Counted from the first letter of the stretch, positions 7,805 to 15,715 are shown. The stretch is DNA of 16,990 nucleotides from an uncultured Clostridia bacterium (GCA_948891265.1 CAQUBD010000035.1:1-16990); one strand, 5' to 3'. Translations and numbers: made by a program. The notes: generated by a model not told the origin, from the sequence alone.

Positions 7805-7824
7805 TTGTGTCAATATTGACACAA
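7805..7824. promoter_or_regulatory. Perfect 20-base palindrome upstream of relA
   Basis: Half-site TTGTGTCAAT (7805-7814) is followed directly by its reverse complement ATTGACACAA (7815-7824). It would lie early in the relA leader, about 50 bases before the start codon. It could be a repressor operator or an RNA hairpin; on the - strand a T-rich run follows, so it may also stop antisense transcription. It does not match the Rex consensus, because the arms are spaced differently. Confidence 0.55.
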
Positions 7825-7872
7825 AAACAAAATAAAAGGGGAGTCGCAATTATCCCCAAAGAGGTGAAATAA

Positions 7873-10068
7873 ATGCAAGAAAATAATAAAGAAATAACAA
7901 TACAAGATGTAATATCAAAAAAGAAAGAAACAACAAAAAAAGTAGATTCAAAAGCCATAATGAAAGCATATAATTATGCTAGTCAACATCATGGTGATCA
8001 AAAAAGACGCTCAGGTGAGCCATATATAATACACCCAATAAATGTAGCATACATTTTAGCAGGTGTAGGCTTAGATGAAGCTACAATATGTGCTGCTCTT
8101 TTACATGACGTTGTTGAAGATACAGATGCAACAGATGCAGATTTAAGAAGGGACTTTAGTGATGAAGTTGCAGATATGGTTGCGGGTGTTACAAAACTTG
8201 GAACAATGATGTTTACAACAGTTGAGGAACAACAGGTAGAAGATTATAGAAAAATGTTTTTAGCAATGGGAAAAGATATAAGAGTAATTATTATAAAACT
8301 TGCAGATAGACTTCACAATATGAGAACTCTCAAATTCTTAAAGAGAGAAAGACAAATTGCAAATGCTAAAGAGACGATGGAAATATATGCACCACTTGCA
8401 AACCGTTTAGGACTCTATTCTATGAAATGGGAACTTGAAGATTTATCATTCAAATACTTATATCCAGAAGAATACCATGAATTAGTTGAAGGTATAAATA
8501 AAAAGAGAGAAGAAAGATTAAAATTTATAGAAAAAATAATGGACGATATACGTGTTCAACTAAAAAAACAGCATATTGATGCAGAGGTAACAGGAAGAGC
8601 AAAACATTTATATAGTATATATAGAAAAATGCAAAGAGATGATAAAGGATTAGATGAAATATATGATTTATTTGCATTGAGAATACTAGTAAATTCAGTT
8701 AAAGACTGTTATTCAGCATTAGGCGTGGTACATGAAATGTATAGCCCTATGCCAGGTAGATTTAAAGACTATATTGCAGTGCCAAAACCAAATATGTATC
8801 AATCAATACACACAACACTATTAGGTGAAAAAGGAACACCATTTGAAGTACAAATTCGTACATGGGACATGCATAGAATCGCTGAATATGGAATTGCAGC
8901 ACATTGGGCATATAAAGAAGCTAATTTTATGGGAAAAGGAAAACAAGTTGTAAAAGTTGAAGAAGATAAATTAGCATGGCTTAGAGAATCGCTAGAATGG
9001 CAAAGAGATATGCAAGACCCACAAGAATTCTTAGAGACTTTAAAAACAGAATTATTTGAAGATGAAGTATACGTTTTTACACCCAAAGGAGCTATAAAAG
9101 TATTACCAAGGGGTGGAACTTCAATAGATTTTGCATATGCAATACATGAACAAATAGGACATCATATGACAGGATGTAAAATAAATAGTAAAATGATGCC
9201 CATAATAACGCCACTAAAAAGTGGAGATATTGTTGAAATAATAACATCTGACAATTCAAAAGGACCAAGTAGAGATTGGCTAAAATTTGTAAAGAGTACA
9301 AAAGCAAAAAATAAAATTCAAAGTTGGTTTAAAAAAGAACAAAGAACAGAAAATATAGAAAAAGGAAAAGACTTAATAGAAAAAGAACTAAAAAGAATTG
9401 GATTTGCACATTCAGATTTATTCAAAACAGAATATATTGAACCAATGTTAGATAGATATAAATACAAAGACTTAGAAGAAATGTATGCAGCGGTTGGATT
9501 TGGAGCAAATTCAGCAGGAAAAGTAGTTGCTAGAATTCTGCAAGAATATAGAAAAGAACATGAAGAAGAAAATATAGAAGAAAAAATAGAACAATTAAAT
9601 AAACAAAAATCAAGAAAATCAAAAGCTTCAGGTTCAGGAATTGTTGTAAAAGGAATAGACAATTGCTTAGTAAAATTATCAAAATGCTGTAATCCACTTC
9701 CAGGAGACGAGATAATAGGATATATAACAAAAGGAAGAGGAGTATCTGTTCACAGAAAAGACTGTGTAAATGTAGAAGACTTATTAACAGAAGAAAATAG
9801 AATTATAGATGTTAGATGGTATGAAGAAGCAAAAGAAAATTATAATGTAAATATTGAAGTTTTAGCTAATGATAGAAATGGACTATTAGTAGAAATATTG
9901 AATGTAATAAAAGATACTAAAGCAAGTTTGATGGGAGTTAATACTAAAACTACAAAAGAAAGAATTGCAATTATTGATTTAAATATCGAAGTTGAAAATA
10001 TTGAAGAGCTAAATAGAGTTATTAGAGCTATTAAAAAAGTTGATAGTGTTTATGAAGTTAGGAGATAA
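7873..10068 (+). CDS. relA: Bifunctional (p)ppGpp synthetase/hydrolase Rel
   Basis: Rel makes (p)ppGpp from ATP and GTP/GDP on starved ribosomes and degrades it when amino acids return, controlling growth and rRNA synthesis. At 731 residues it is full length. The order is: HD hydrolase domain with metal ligands H54, H78-D79 and D145 intact; synthetase domain with RFKDYIAVPKPN, YQSIH at 309-313 and EVQIRT at 325-330; TGS domain from about 391 (EVYVFTPKG); helical region; zinc-finger domain with C598 and C605-C606; and a C-terminal ACT domain from about 660. Both active sites look functional. AAAGAGGTGA at 7858-7867 supports the start. Upstream apt and downstream dtd, usual neighbours in Clostridia, are missing. 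Confidence 0.96.
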   Translation: MQENNKEITIQDVISKKKETTKKVDSKAIMKAYNYASQHHGDQKRRSGEPYIIHPINVAYILAGVGLDEATICAALLHDVVEDTDATDADLRRDFSDEVADMVAGVTKLGTMMFTTVEEQQVEDYRKMFLAMGKDIRVIIIKLADRLHNMRTLKFLKRERQIANAKETMEIYAPLANRLGLYSMKWELEDLSFKYLYPEEYHELVEGINKKREERLKFIEKIMDDIRVQLKKQHIDAEVTGRAKHLYSIYRKMQRDDKGLDEIYDLFALRILVNSVKDCYSALGVVHEMYSPMPGRFKDYIAVPKPNMYQSIHTTLLGEKGTPFEVQIRTWDMHRIAEYGIAAHWAYKEANFMGKGKQVVKVEEDKLAWLRESLEWQRDMQDPQEFLETLKTELFEDEVYVFTPKGAIKVLPRGGTSIDFAYAIHEQIGHHMTGCKINSKMMPIITPLKSGDIVEIITSDNSKGPSRDWLKFVKSTKAKNKIQSWFKKEQRTENIEKGKDLIEKELKRIGFAHSDLFKTEYIEPMLDRYKYKDLEEMYAAVGFGANSAGKVVARILQEYRKEHEEENIEEKIEQLNKQKSRKSKASGSGIVVKGIDNCLVKLSKCCNPLPGDEIIGYITKGRGVSVHRKDCVNVEDLLTEENRIIDVRWYEEAKENYNVNIEVLANDRNGLLVEILNVIKDTKASLMGVNTKTTKERIAIIDLNIEVENIEELNRVIRAIKKVDSVYEVRR

Positions 10069-10119
10069 TGTCCCATTGGGGACGTTTCCTTTTGGGACAT
10101 TTTTGTCCCATTGGGGACA
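10068..10119 (+). repeat. REP-like double palindrome after relA
   Basis: ATGTCCCA (10068-10075) pairs with TGGGACAT (10093-10100), and TGTCCC (10104-10109) pairs with GGGACA (10114-10119). The 15-mer TGTCCCATTGGGGAC is repeated directly at 10069-10083 and 10104-10118, so alternative pairings are possible. It begins on the relA stop codon, includes a T-run at 10100-10104 and shares GGGGACGT with the element after recJ. Confidence 0.65.
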
Positions 10120-10180
10120 CATCTTATTTGAAACAGAAAACTTGTATTTATAGTAATAATGCAAAAGGGGAGAATTTAAA

Positions 10181-10831
10181 GTGATTTTAAAAGAACTAAA
10201 GATTAATACTTGGATAGGTGATCCAACAAATTGTTATATTATATTTGATGAGCAAAGTAAAGAAATAATGGTAATAGATCCCGCTGGTGATGTAGATAAA
10301 ATAGAAGATTTAGTAAAAAATGTTTTTAAAGGAAATTTAAAATATATCTATCTTACTCATTGCCATGGAGATCATATTGGTGGAGTTAATGAATTAAAAA
10401 GGCGTTGTGGTGGAAAGATTTTGATTCATAGAATTGATGCTATTGGATTAAATAATGTTGATATTAATTTGTCTGAATATATTGGATTACCAGAAATTGA
10501 ACTAGAAGCGGATTCTAGAATTGATGATAATGATTTGATACATCTAGGAAACTTACAATTTAAAGTAATTCATACGCCAGGTCATACTGCAGGAAGTACA
10601 TCTCTATATTGTGAAAAAGAAAAATGCCTGTTTTCAGGGGATACAATTTTTGCAGGAACTTGGGGAAGAACTGACTTACCAACATCTAGTAGAGAAGATA
10701 TTATGAACTCAATTACAAATAAAATATTAGTTTTACCAGATGATACATTTATTTATCCTGGGCATGGAAAGGCTACTATGCTTAAAGATGAGAAGCCTAT
10801 TTATCTAGAATTAAAACCTAAAATGTGGTAA
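10181..10831 (+). CDS. MBL-fold metal-dependent hydrolase (glyoxalase II-like)
   Basis: This is a metallo-beta-lactamase-fold hydrolase of the glyoxalase II-like group; the natural substrate is not known, and thioester hydrolysis is the usual guess. The 216-residue length is typical of the small enzymes that follow relA/dtd in Clostridia. All metal ligands are seen: H60-x-H62-x-D64-H65 in THCHGDH, H135 in HTPGHTAGS, D154 in FSGDT and H195 in YPGHGK. The start is GTG at 10181, supported by AAGGGGAG at 10165-10172 with 8-base spacing and by the family-like N-terminus ending in TNCYI. It lies 112 bases after relA, across the REP-like repeat. Confidence 0.88.
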   Translation: MILKELKINTWIGDPTNCYIIFDEQSKEIMVIDPAGDVDKIEDLVKNVFKGNLKYIYLTHCHGDHIGGVNELKRRCGGKILIHRIDAIGLNNVDINLSEYIGLPEIELEADSRIDDNDLIHLGNLQFKVIHTPGHTAGSTSLYCEKEKCLFSGDTIFAGTWGRTDLPTSSREDIMNSITNKILVLPDDTFIYPGHGKATMLKDEKPIYLELKPKMW

Positions 10832-10906
10832 AATAGGAAATTTAGGATGGAAGATTTTTTACTGATAATATTTTTGTAAAAAATGAAATTTAAATGACAA
10901 AATTAC

Positions 10907-10935
10907 TTGAAAGCATAGTAAAACAATGATATAAT
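10907..10935 (+). promoter_or_regulatory. Promoter of the 68-residue orphan gene
   Basis: TTGAAA at 10907-10912 and TATAAT at 10930-10935 have a 17-base spacer, and TGA precedes the -10 box. Upstream, ATTTTTTAC (10854-10862) and GTAAAAAAT (10876-10884) are a 9-bp inverted repeat of unknown role after the hydrolase gene. Confidence 0.8.
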
Positions 10936-10979
10936 TTAAAATGTAGCTAAAAATCTGATTAAGTACAAGGAGGCCAAAC

Positions 10980-11186
10980 ATGACAAAGATTTCAAAAGAG
11001 TTTTATGATTATGGATTTAAACTTGATGGGGAACGTAATCGGATAGATATTATTAATCCATATAATGAAAAGGTTTGTGAGATTTTCTTTTTTGGAAATG
11101 GAGTTTTGATTATGTCTAGAGAACATGTCTGGACAGCAAAAGGAATATTAGGAATATATCCTGGACCAAGAATTGAATGTTTTTGA
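10980..11186 (+). CDS. Hypothetical 68-residue protein
   Basis: I do not recognise this protein. It is a soluble-looking 68-residue polypeptide with no signal peptide or membrane segment, mixed charges, an FFFGNG turn in the middle and a C-terminal GILGIYPGPRIECF. It has a full expression unit of its own: an extended -10 promoter, AAGGAGG at 10967-10973 with 6-base spacing, and a strong terminator. It uses CGT and CGG for arginine (residues 19 and 21), unlike the AGA-dominated neighbours, which may point to transfer. It sits between the MBL hydrolase and hisS. Confidence 0.75.
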   Translation: MTKISKEFYDYGFKLDGERNRIDIINPYNEKVCEIFFFGNGVLIMSREHVWTAKGILGIYPGPRIECF

Positions 11187-11199
11187 TGTACTTATAAAA

Positions 11200-11228
11200 G
11201 GGGAATAGACATTCTATTCCCTAATTTT
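11200..11228 (+). terminator. Intrinsic terminator after the 68-residue gene
   Basis: GGGAATAGA (11201-11209) and TCTATTCCC (11213-11221) form a perfect 9-bp stem with a 3-base loop, followed by TAATTTTT. It ends the small transcription unit just before hisS. Confidence 0.85.
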
Positions 11229-11281
11229 TGAATAATGTAAAAATATAGAATAGACAAGAATTGAAAGGAGACGAAAATAAA

Positions 11282-12607
11282 ATGATAAATAAAACACAAC
11301 CAAGGACTTTAGCAGGATTTATGGAATTAATGCCAAATGAACAAATATTATTTGAGCAAATGAGACAAAAAATAGAAAAAACATATCAAAAGTTTGGATT
11401 TTTGCCACTAGACACGCCAATATTAGAATTATCAGAAGTATTACTTGCAAAAGCTGGCGGAGAAACGGAAAAACAAATATATAGATTTGAAAAAGGTGAT
11501 ACAGATATATCAATGAGATTTGATTTAACAGTACCACTTGCTAAATATGTAGCAAAAAATTATGGAAATTTAAGTTTTCCATTTAGAAGATATCAAATTG
11601 GAAAAGTATATCGTGGAGAAAGGACACAAAAAGGAAGATTTCGTGAGTTTTATCAATGTGATATAGATATTGTAGGTGATGGAGAATTAAGCATAATAAA
11701 TGATGCCGAGCTGCCAAGTGTTATTTACAATGTATTTAAAGAACTAGGATTTGAAGATTTTACAATTTGTATTAATAATAGAAAAATTTTAAATGGATTA
11801 TTTGAGAGTTTAAACCAAAAAGAAAATGCTACAGAAATTTTAAGAATTATTGATAAAATCGAAAAAATAGGAAAAGATGCTATAATTGAAGAATTAGAGA
11901 AAATAGAAGTTTCAAAAGAATCTATAGAAAAAATAATGAATTTTATTGAAATAGATGGAACAAATGATGAAAAACTTCAAAAATTGCAAGATTTGGATAT
12001 AGAAAATGAAACATTTAAATTAGGATTAGAGGAATTAACACAAGTTGTAAAATATGTTAGATTATTTGAAGTTCCGGAAAGTAACTTTAAAGTAGATTTA
12101 ACAATAGCAAGAGGATTAGATTATTATACAGGAACAGTTTATGAAACATTTTTAAATCAATATAGAGAAATAGGAAGTATATGCTCAGGAGGAAGATATG
12201 AAAGCTTAGCAGAATTTTATACAGATAAAAAATTACCAGGAGTAGGAATATCAATTGGATTAACAAGATTATTTTATAAATTAAATGAATTAAATATAAT
12301 AAAAGCAGAAAAGAAATCTGTTGCTGAAGTTTTAATTGTTCCAATGATTGAAGATTTAACAGTTCCAATAAAAATAGCAAATGACTTAAGAAGTAATAAT
12401 ATTAATGCAGAAATATTTTTAAATGATAAAAAGTTAAAAGCAAAAATGAAATATGCTGATAAACTGGAAATTCCTTTTGTTATAGTAGTTGGAGAAGATG
12501 AAGTTAAATCTGATGTTGTTAAAATAAAAGATATGATAACTGGAAATGAAAAAGAATGCCAAATTCATAATATTTCACATCTAATAAGACTTATTGAAAA
12601 AGAATAA
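11282..12607 (+). CDS. hisS: Histidine--tRNA ligase
   Basis: HisRS charges tRNA-His with histidine. It is a class II synthetase of 441 residues from the ATG at 11282, supported by AAAGGAG at 11264-11270; an in-frame TTG at 11261 lies in that ribosome binding site and is unlikely. Motif 2 is YRGERTQKGRFREFYQCDID, the histidine-binding signature is ARGLDYYTGTVYE, and SGGRYESL belongs to motif 3. A C-terminal anticodon-binding domain follows from about residue 345. The N-terminus has PRTLAGFMELMP in place of the common PKGTxD form, a variant I believe occurs in some Clostridia. No T-box leader fits in the short upstream gap, and no convincing promoter was found. Confidence 0.94.
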   Translation: MINKTQPRTLAGFMELMPNEQILFEQMRQKIEKTYQKFGFLPLDTPILELSEVLLAKAGGETEKQIYRFEKGDTDISMRFDLTVPLAKYVAKNYGNLSFPFRRYQIGKVYRGERTQKGRFREFYQCDIDIVGDGELSIINDAELPSVIYNVFKELGFEDFTICINNRKILNGLFESLNQKENATEILRIIDKIEKIGKDAIIEELEKIEVSKESIEKIMNFIEIDGTNDEKLQKLQDLDIENETFKLGLEELTQVVKYVRLFEVPESNFKVDLTIARGLDYYTGTVYETFLNQYREIGSICSGGRYESLAEFYTDKKLPGVGISIGLTRLFYKLNELNIIKAEKKSVAEVLIVPMIEDLTVPIKIANDLRSNNINAEIFLNDKKLKAKMKYADKLEIPFVIVVGEDEVKSDVVKIKDMITGNEKECQIHNISHLIRLIEKE

Positions 12608-12652
12608 GAAAACACTGTAAAAAATTCTTTATAATTTTTTATATGGAATACA

Positions 12653-12689
12653 AATAACCATTTGGAGTAAATAACTCCAAGTGGTTATT
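12653..12689. terminator. Convergent terminator between hisS and the Crp/Fnr gene
   Basis: AATAACCATTTGGAG (12653-12667) pairs with CTCCAAGTGGTTATT (12675-12689) over 15 bp with one G-U pair and a 7-base loop. The right arm overlaps the last codon of the Crp/Fnr gene. T-runs are modest on both strands. Confidence 0.75.
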
Positions 12690-13320
12690 ATTTATATAAT
12701 AATGTGATTTTATTTCCAGTTTTTTTAATAAAACCTTCATCTTTTAATGATTTAAGTTCTCTCATCATAGCACTTCTATCAACACTTAGATAGTCAGCTA
12801 AGTCAGTTAAAGAAAATGGAATTGAAAAAGTCTGATTCAAATTTCTAGTAGACAAAATATTAAAATATCCACGAAGCTTTTCACGAATAGAACGTTTTGT
12901 AAGAATTTCAATTCTAGTATTTAAATCCATAACTTTACTTAAAATTAAATTAGAAAAATTTTCAGATAAAGTTTGATGAAATTTACAATTATTTCTACAT
13001 TTTTGATGAATATTATCATATATGTAAAAAAGTACATCACAATTTTTCTTTGCTTCAACAGAAAGTTCATTATTAGTAGTAACAATATAGAAAGCCTCAC
13101 CAAAAATATCATTTTTAGTAAAATGCTCAATAATAGATTTATCACCATTTAAATCATATCTAACTAAATCTGCTTCACCATTTAATATAATGCATACTTG
13201 ATTTCTTTTTTGTATATATGTAGTTATTGTCTGATTTTTTTTAAAAGATTTTCTTTGAACATTTTTGCAATTACAAGAAAAATCATTTAAAAAGGATTCT
13301 ATATCTAATTTTGAATTCAT
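12688..13320 (-). CDS. Crp/Fnr-family transcriptional regulator
   Basis: This is a 210-residue Crp/Fnr-type regulator: an N-terminal cyclic-nucleotide-binding-like beta-barrel (about 20-120), a dimer helix (about 125-150) and a C-terminal winged helix with the recognition region FSLTDLADYLSVDRSAMMRE (169-188). Cysteines C16 and C18 near the N-terminus, and C108 and C112 in CRNNC before the dimer helix, are placed so that they could hold an Fe-S cluster, as in FNR, although the spacing differs. Oxygen or redox sensing is inferred. AAGGAG at 13328-13333 supports the start. It is divergent from nrdD, and both promoters carry the same inverted repeat, which suggests it controls itself and nrdDG. 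Confidence 0.9.
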   Translation of the reverse strand: MNSKLDIESFLNDFSCNCKNVQRKSFKKNQTITTYIQKRNQVCIILNGEADLVRYDLNGDKSIIEHFTKNDIFGEAFYIVTTNNELSVEAKKNCDVLFYIYDNIHQKCRNNCKFHQTLSENFSNLILSKVMDLNTRIEILTKRSIREKLRGYFNILSTRNLNQTFSIPFSLTDLADYLSVDRSAMMRELKSLKDEGFIKKTGNKITLLYK

Positions 13321-13359
13321 AATTAATCTCCTTATTAGAATTTGTTTTTATTTTGAAAT

Positions 13360-13388
13360 ATTATATACTAAATAAGTTGCAATTGCAA
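13360..13388 (-). promoter_or_regulatory. Promoter of the Crp/Fnr gene
   Basis: On the - strand TTGCAA (13388-13383) and TATAAT (13365-13360) have a 17-base spacer. The -35 box lies inside the inverted repeat at 13375-13390, so a protein bound there would block RNA polymerase. Confidence 0.7.
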
Positions 13389-13390
13389 CA
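13375..13390. promoter_or_regulatory. Inverted-repeat operator 1 (GTTGC-AATT-GCAAC)
   Basis: GTTGC (13376-13380) and GCAAC (13385-13389) are separated by 4 bases, the spacing of Crp/Fnr-family sites. It shares both half-sites and the trailing A with operator 2, 101 bases away. It overlaps the -35 box of the regulator gene, which fits autorepression. Confidence 0.65.
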
Positions 13391-13475
13391 TTAAAAATGT
13401 AATATAAATGTAATAAAACATGAAACCTTAGAAATAAGCTGATGAAAAAAAATGAAAAAAAATTTTTTGCACATT

Positions 13476-13491
13476 TGTTGCTTTTGCAACA
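13476..13491. promoter_or_regulatory. Inverted-repeat operator 2 (TGTTGC-TTTT-GCAACA)
   Basis: Six-base arms (13476-13481 and 13486-13491) flank a TTTT spacer. Its centre lies about 41 bases before the transcription start predicted from the nrdD -10 box, the position of class II activator sites used by FNR and CRP. Confidence 0.7.
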
Positions 13492-13511
13492 GAAAAAGAA
13501 TTTTGTTGATA

Positions 13512-13517
13512 TATAAT
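13512..13517 (+). promoter_or_regulatory. nrdD -10 box without a -35 box
   Basis: TATAAT at 13512-13517 has no good -35 at the usual distance: 13489-13494 reads ACAGAA. This fits an activator-dependent promoter served by operator 2. Transcription would start near 13524, leaving a leader of about 65 bases. No NrdR-type box was seen in 13321-13588. Confidence 0.65.
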
Positions 13518-13588
13518 AAACGCATAAAAGATGTGGAAACACAGCATTAAATATTACATTAAATGTGGAAAGAGGGGGAAATTGCAAA

Positions 13589-15715
13589 ATGAAAATAATT
13601 AAAAGAGATGGAAGGGTAGTAGATTATGACAGACAAAAAATTTCAACAGCAATAGAAAAAGCAAATCAAGAAGTAAAAGGAAGACAGAAAGCAACGAAAG
13701 AAGAAATAAAAGAGATTATAGGATATATAGAAGACTTAGACAAAAAAAGAATGTTAGTAGAAGATATTCAAGATGTAATAGAAGCAAAGTTAATGGAAAT
13801 AGGCAAATATGAATTAGCTAAAAGATATATTGTATATCGCTATAATAGAGCATTAATAAGAAAATCAAATACAACAGATGAATCAATATTAGGATTAATA
13901 AGAAATGAAAATAAAGAACTAGCAGAAGAAAATTCTAATAAAAATACAATGCTTGCATCTACACAAAGAGATTATATAGCTGGAGAAGTTTCAAGAGACT
14001 TAACAAATAGATTATTATTACCTGAAAAAATAGTAAAAGCACATCAAGAAGGAATTTTACATTTCCATGATGCTGACTACTTTGTTCAACCAATATTTAA
14101 TTGTTGTTTAATAAATATATCAGATATGTTAGATAATGGTACAGTAATGAATGGAAAATTAATAGAAAGTCCAAAAAGCTTTCAAGTTGCATGTACAGTA
14201 ACAACTCAAATAATTGCAGCAGTTGCAAGTAACCAATATGGTGGACAATCTGTTGATATGAAACATTTGGGAAAATATTTAAGAAAAAGTTATAACAAAT
14301 TTAAAGCAGAGTTAGAAAAGAAATATAAAGGCAAATTATCAAATGATACTATAGAAGAATTAGCAGAAGATAGAGTAAAAGCAGAATTAAAAGCTGGAGT
14401 ACAAACAATACAATATCAAATAAATACTTTGATGACTACAAATGGTCAAGCACCTTTTGTAACGTTATTCTTACATTTAGAAGAAAATGACCCATATATC
14501 AAAGAAAATGCAATGATAATAGAAGAAATAATTAAACAAAGATATGAAGGAATAAAAAATGAAGCAGGAGTATATGTAACACCAGCATTTCCAAAATTAG
14601 TATATGTTTTAGATGAACATAACTGCTTAAAAGGCGGAAAATATGATTATTTAACAAAATTAGCTGTTAAATGTTCATCAAAAAGAATGTATCCAGATTA
14701 TATATCAGCTAAAAAAATGAAAGAAATATATGAAGGAAATGTATTCAGCCCAATGGGATGTAGAAGTTTACTATCTCCATGGAAAGATGAAGAAGGAAAT
14801 TACAAATTTGAGGGAAGATTTAACCAAGGTGTAGTTAGCATTAATTTACCACAAGTTGCGATAATAGCAGATGGAGATGAAGAAAAATTCTGGAAATTAC
14901 TTGATGAAAGATTAGAACTATGTAAAGAAGCATTAATGTGTAGACACTATGCATTATTGGGAACAACATCAGAAATAAGTCCAATACATTGGCAATATGG
15001 TGCATTAGCAAGACTTGAAAAAGGAGAAAAAATAGACAAGTTATTATATGGTGGATATTCAACAATTTCATTAGGATATATAGGAATATATGAAATGACA
15101 AAACTAATGAAAGGAGTATCACACACAGAACCAGAAGGCCATGATTTTGCACTTAAAGTAATGAAACATTTAAGAGAAAAAACATTAGAATGGAAAAAAG
15201 AGACAAATATAGGATTTGCATTATATGGAACACCAGCAGAAAGTTTATGTTACAAATTTGCGAGAATAGATAAGGAAAAATTTGGAACAATTAAAGATGT
15301 AACAGATAAAGGATATTATACAAATTCATATCATGTAGATGTTAGAGAAAAAATAGATGCATTTGATAAACTAGCATTTGAAAGCGAATTCCAAAAATTA
15401 TCTACTGGAGGTGCAATTTCTTATGTTGAGATACCAAATATGCAACATAATATTCAAGCATTAGAAACAGCTGTAAAATTTATTTATGATAATATTACTT
15501 ACGCAGAATTCAATACAAAATCAGATTTCTGTCATGTATGTGGATTTGATGGAGAAATTATTATAAATGATGATAATGAATGGGAATGCCCAAACTGCGG
15601 TAATAAAGACCATAATAAAATGAATGTTGTAAGACGTACATGTGGATATTTGGGTGAAAACTTCTGGAATGCAGGAAAAACTAAAGAGATTAAGCAGAGG
15701 GTTTTACATATGTAA
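13589..15715 (+). CDS. nrdD: Anaerobic ribonucleoside-triphosphate reductase, class III
   Basis: NrdD reduces ribonucleoside triphosphates to deoxyribonucleotides using an oxygen-sensitive glycyl radical. The 708-residue protein has an N-terminal ATP-cone (about 1-90) for allosteric control by ATP/dATP, then the ten-stranded barrel with C172-C173 (FNCCLIN) and C391 (SPMGCRSL) as likely active-site cysteines. A C-terminal zinc site has C648, C651, C667 and C670, and the glycyl radical is G686 in RRTCGYLGENFWNAG. The start is ATG at 13589 with GAGGGGG at 13572-13578; the upstream in-frame GTG at 13565 would leave no room for this site. The activase nrdG follows 169 bases on. Confidence 0.96.
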   Translation: MKIIKRDGRVVDYDRQKISTAIEKANQEVKGRQKATKEEIKEIIGYIEDLDKKRMLVEDIQDVIEAKLMEIGKYELAKRYIVYRYNRALIRKSNTTDESILGLIRNENKELAEENSNKNTMLASTQRDYIAGEVSRDLTNRLLLPEKIVKAHQEGILHFHDADYFVQPIFNCCLINISDMLDNGTVMNGKLIESPKSFQVACTVTTQIIAAVASNQYGGQSVDMKHLGKYLRKSYNKFKAELEKKYKGKLSNDTIEELAEDRVKAELKAGVQTIQYQINTLMTTNGQAPFVTLFLHLEENDPYIKENAMIIEEIIKQRYEGIKNEAGVYVTPAFPKLVYVLDEHNCLKGGKYDYLTKLAVKCSSKRMYPDYISAKKMKEIYEGNVFSPMGCRSLLSPWKDEEGNYKFEGRFNQGVVSINLPQVAIIADGDEEKFWKLLDERLELCKEALMCRHYALLGTTSEISPIHWQYGALARLEKGEKIDKLLYGGYSTISLGYIGIYEMTKLMKGVSHTEPEGHDFALKVMKHLREKTLEWKKETNIGFALYGTPAESLCYKFARIDKEKFGTIKDVTDKGYYTNSYHVDVREKIDAFDKLAFESEFQKLSTGGAISYVEIPNMQHNIQALETAVKFIYDNITYAEFNTKSDFCHVCGFDGEIIINDDNEWECPNCGNKDHNKMNVVRRTCGYLGENFWNAGKTKEIKQRVLHM

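Noticed and set aside
7805..7824. Rex redox-repressor site
   Set aside because: Rex sites are TTGTGAA-N4-TTCACAA or close to it. The arms here are TTGTGTCAAT joined with no spacer, so half-site and spacing do not match.
9318..9662. Long open frames on the opposite strand within relA, hisS and nrdD
   Set aside because: They lie wholly inside strongly conserved genes, lack ribosome binding sites, and have the hydrophobic Leu/Phe/Ile-rich composition expected of antisense AT-rich frames.
11222..11281. T-box riboswitch before hisS
   Set aside because: Only about 50 bases separate the upstream terminator from hisS, far too short for a T-box leader, and no T-box sequence was seen.
13565..13588. 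Upstream GTG start for nrdD, adding eight residues
   Set aside because: The added codons consist of the ribosome binding site AGAGGGGG itself, and NrdD proteins begin at the ATP-cone (MKIIKRDG).
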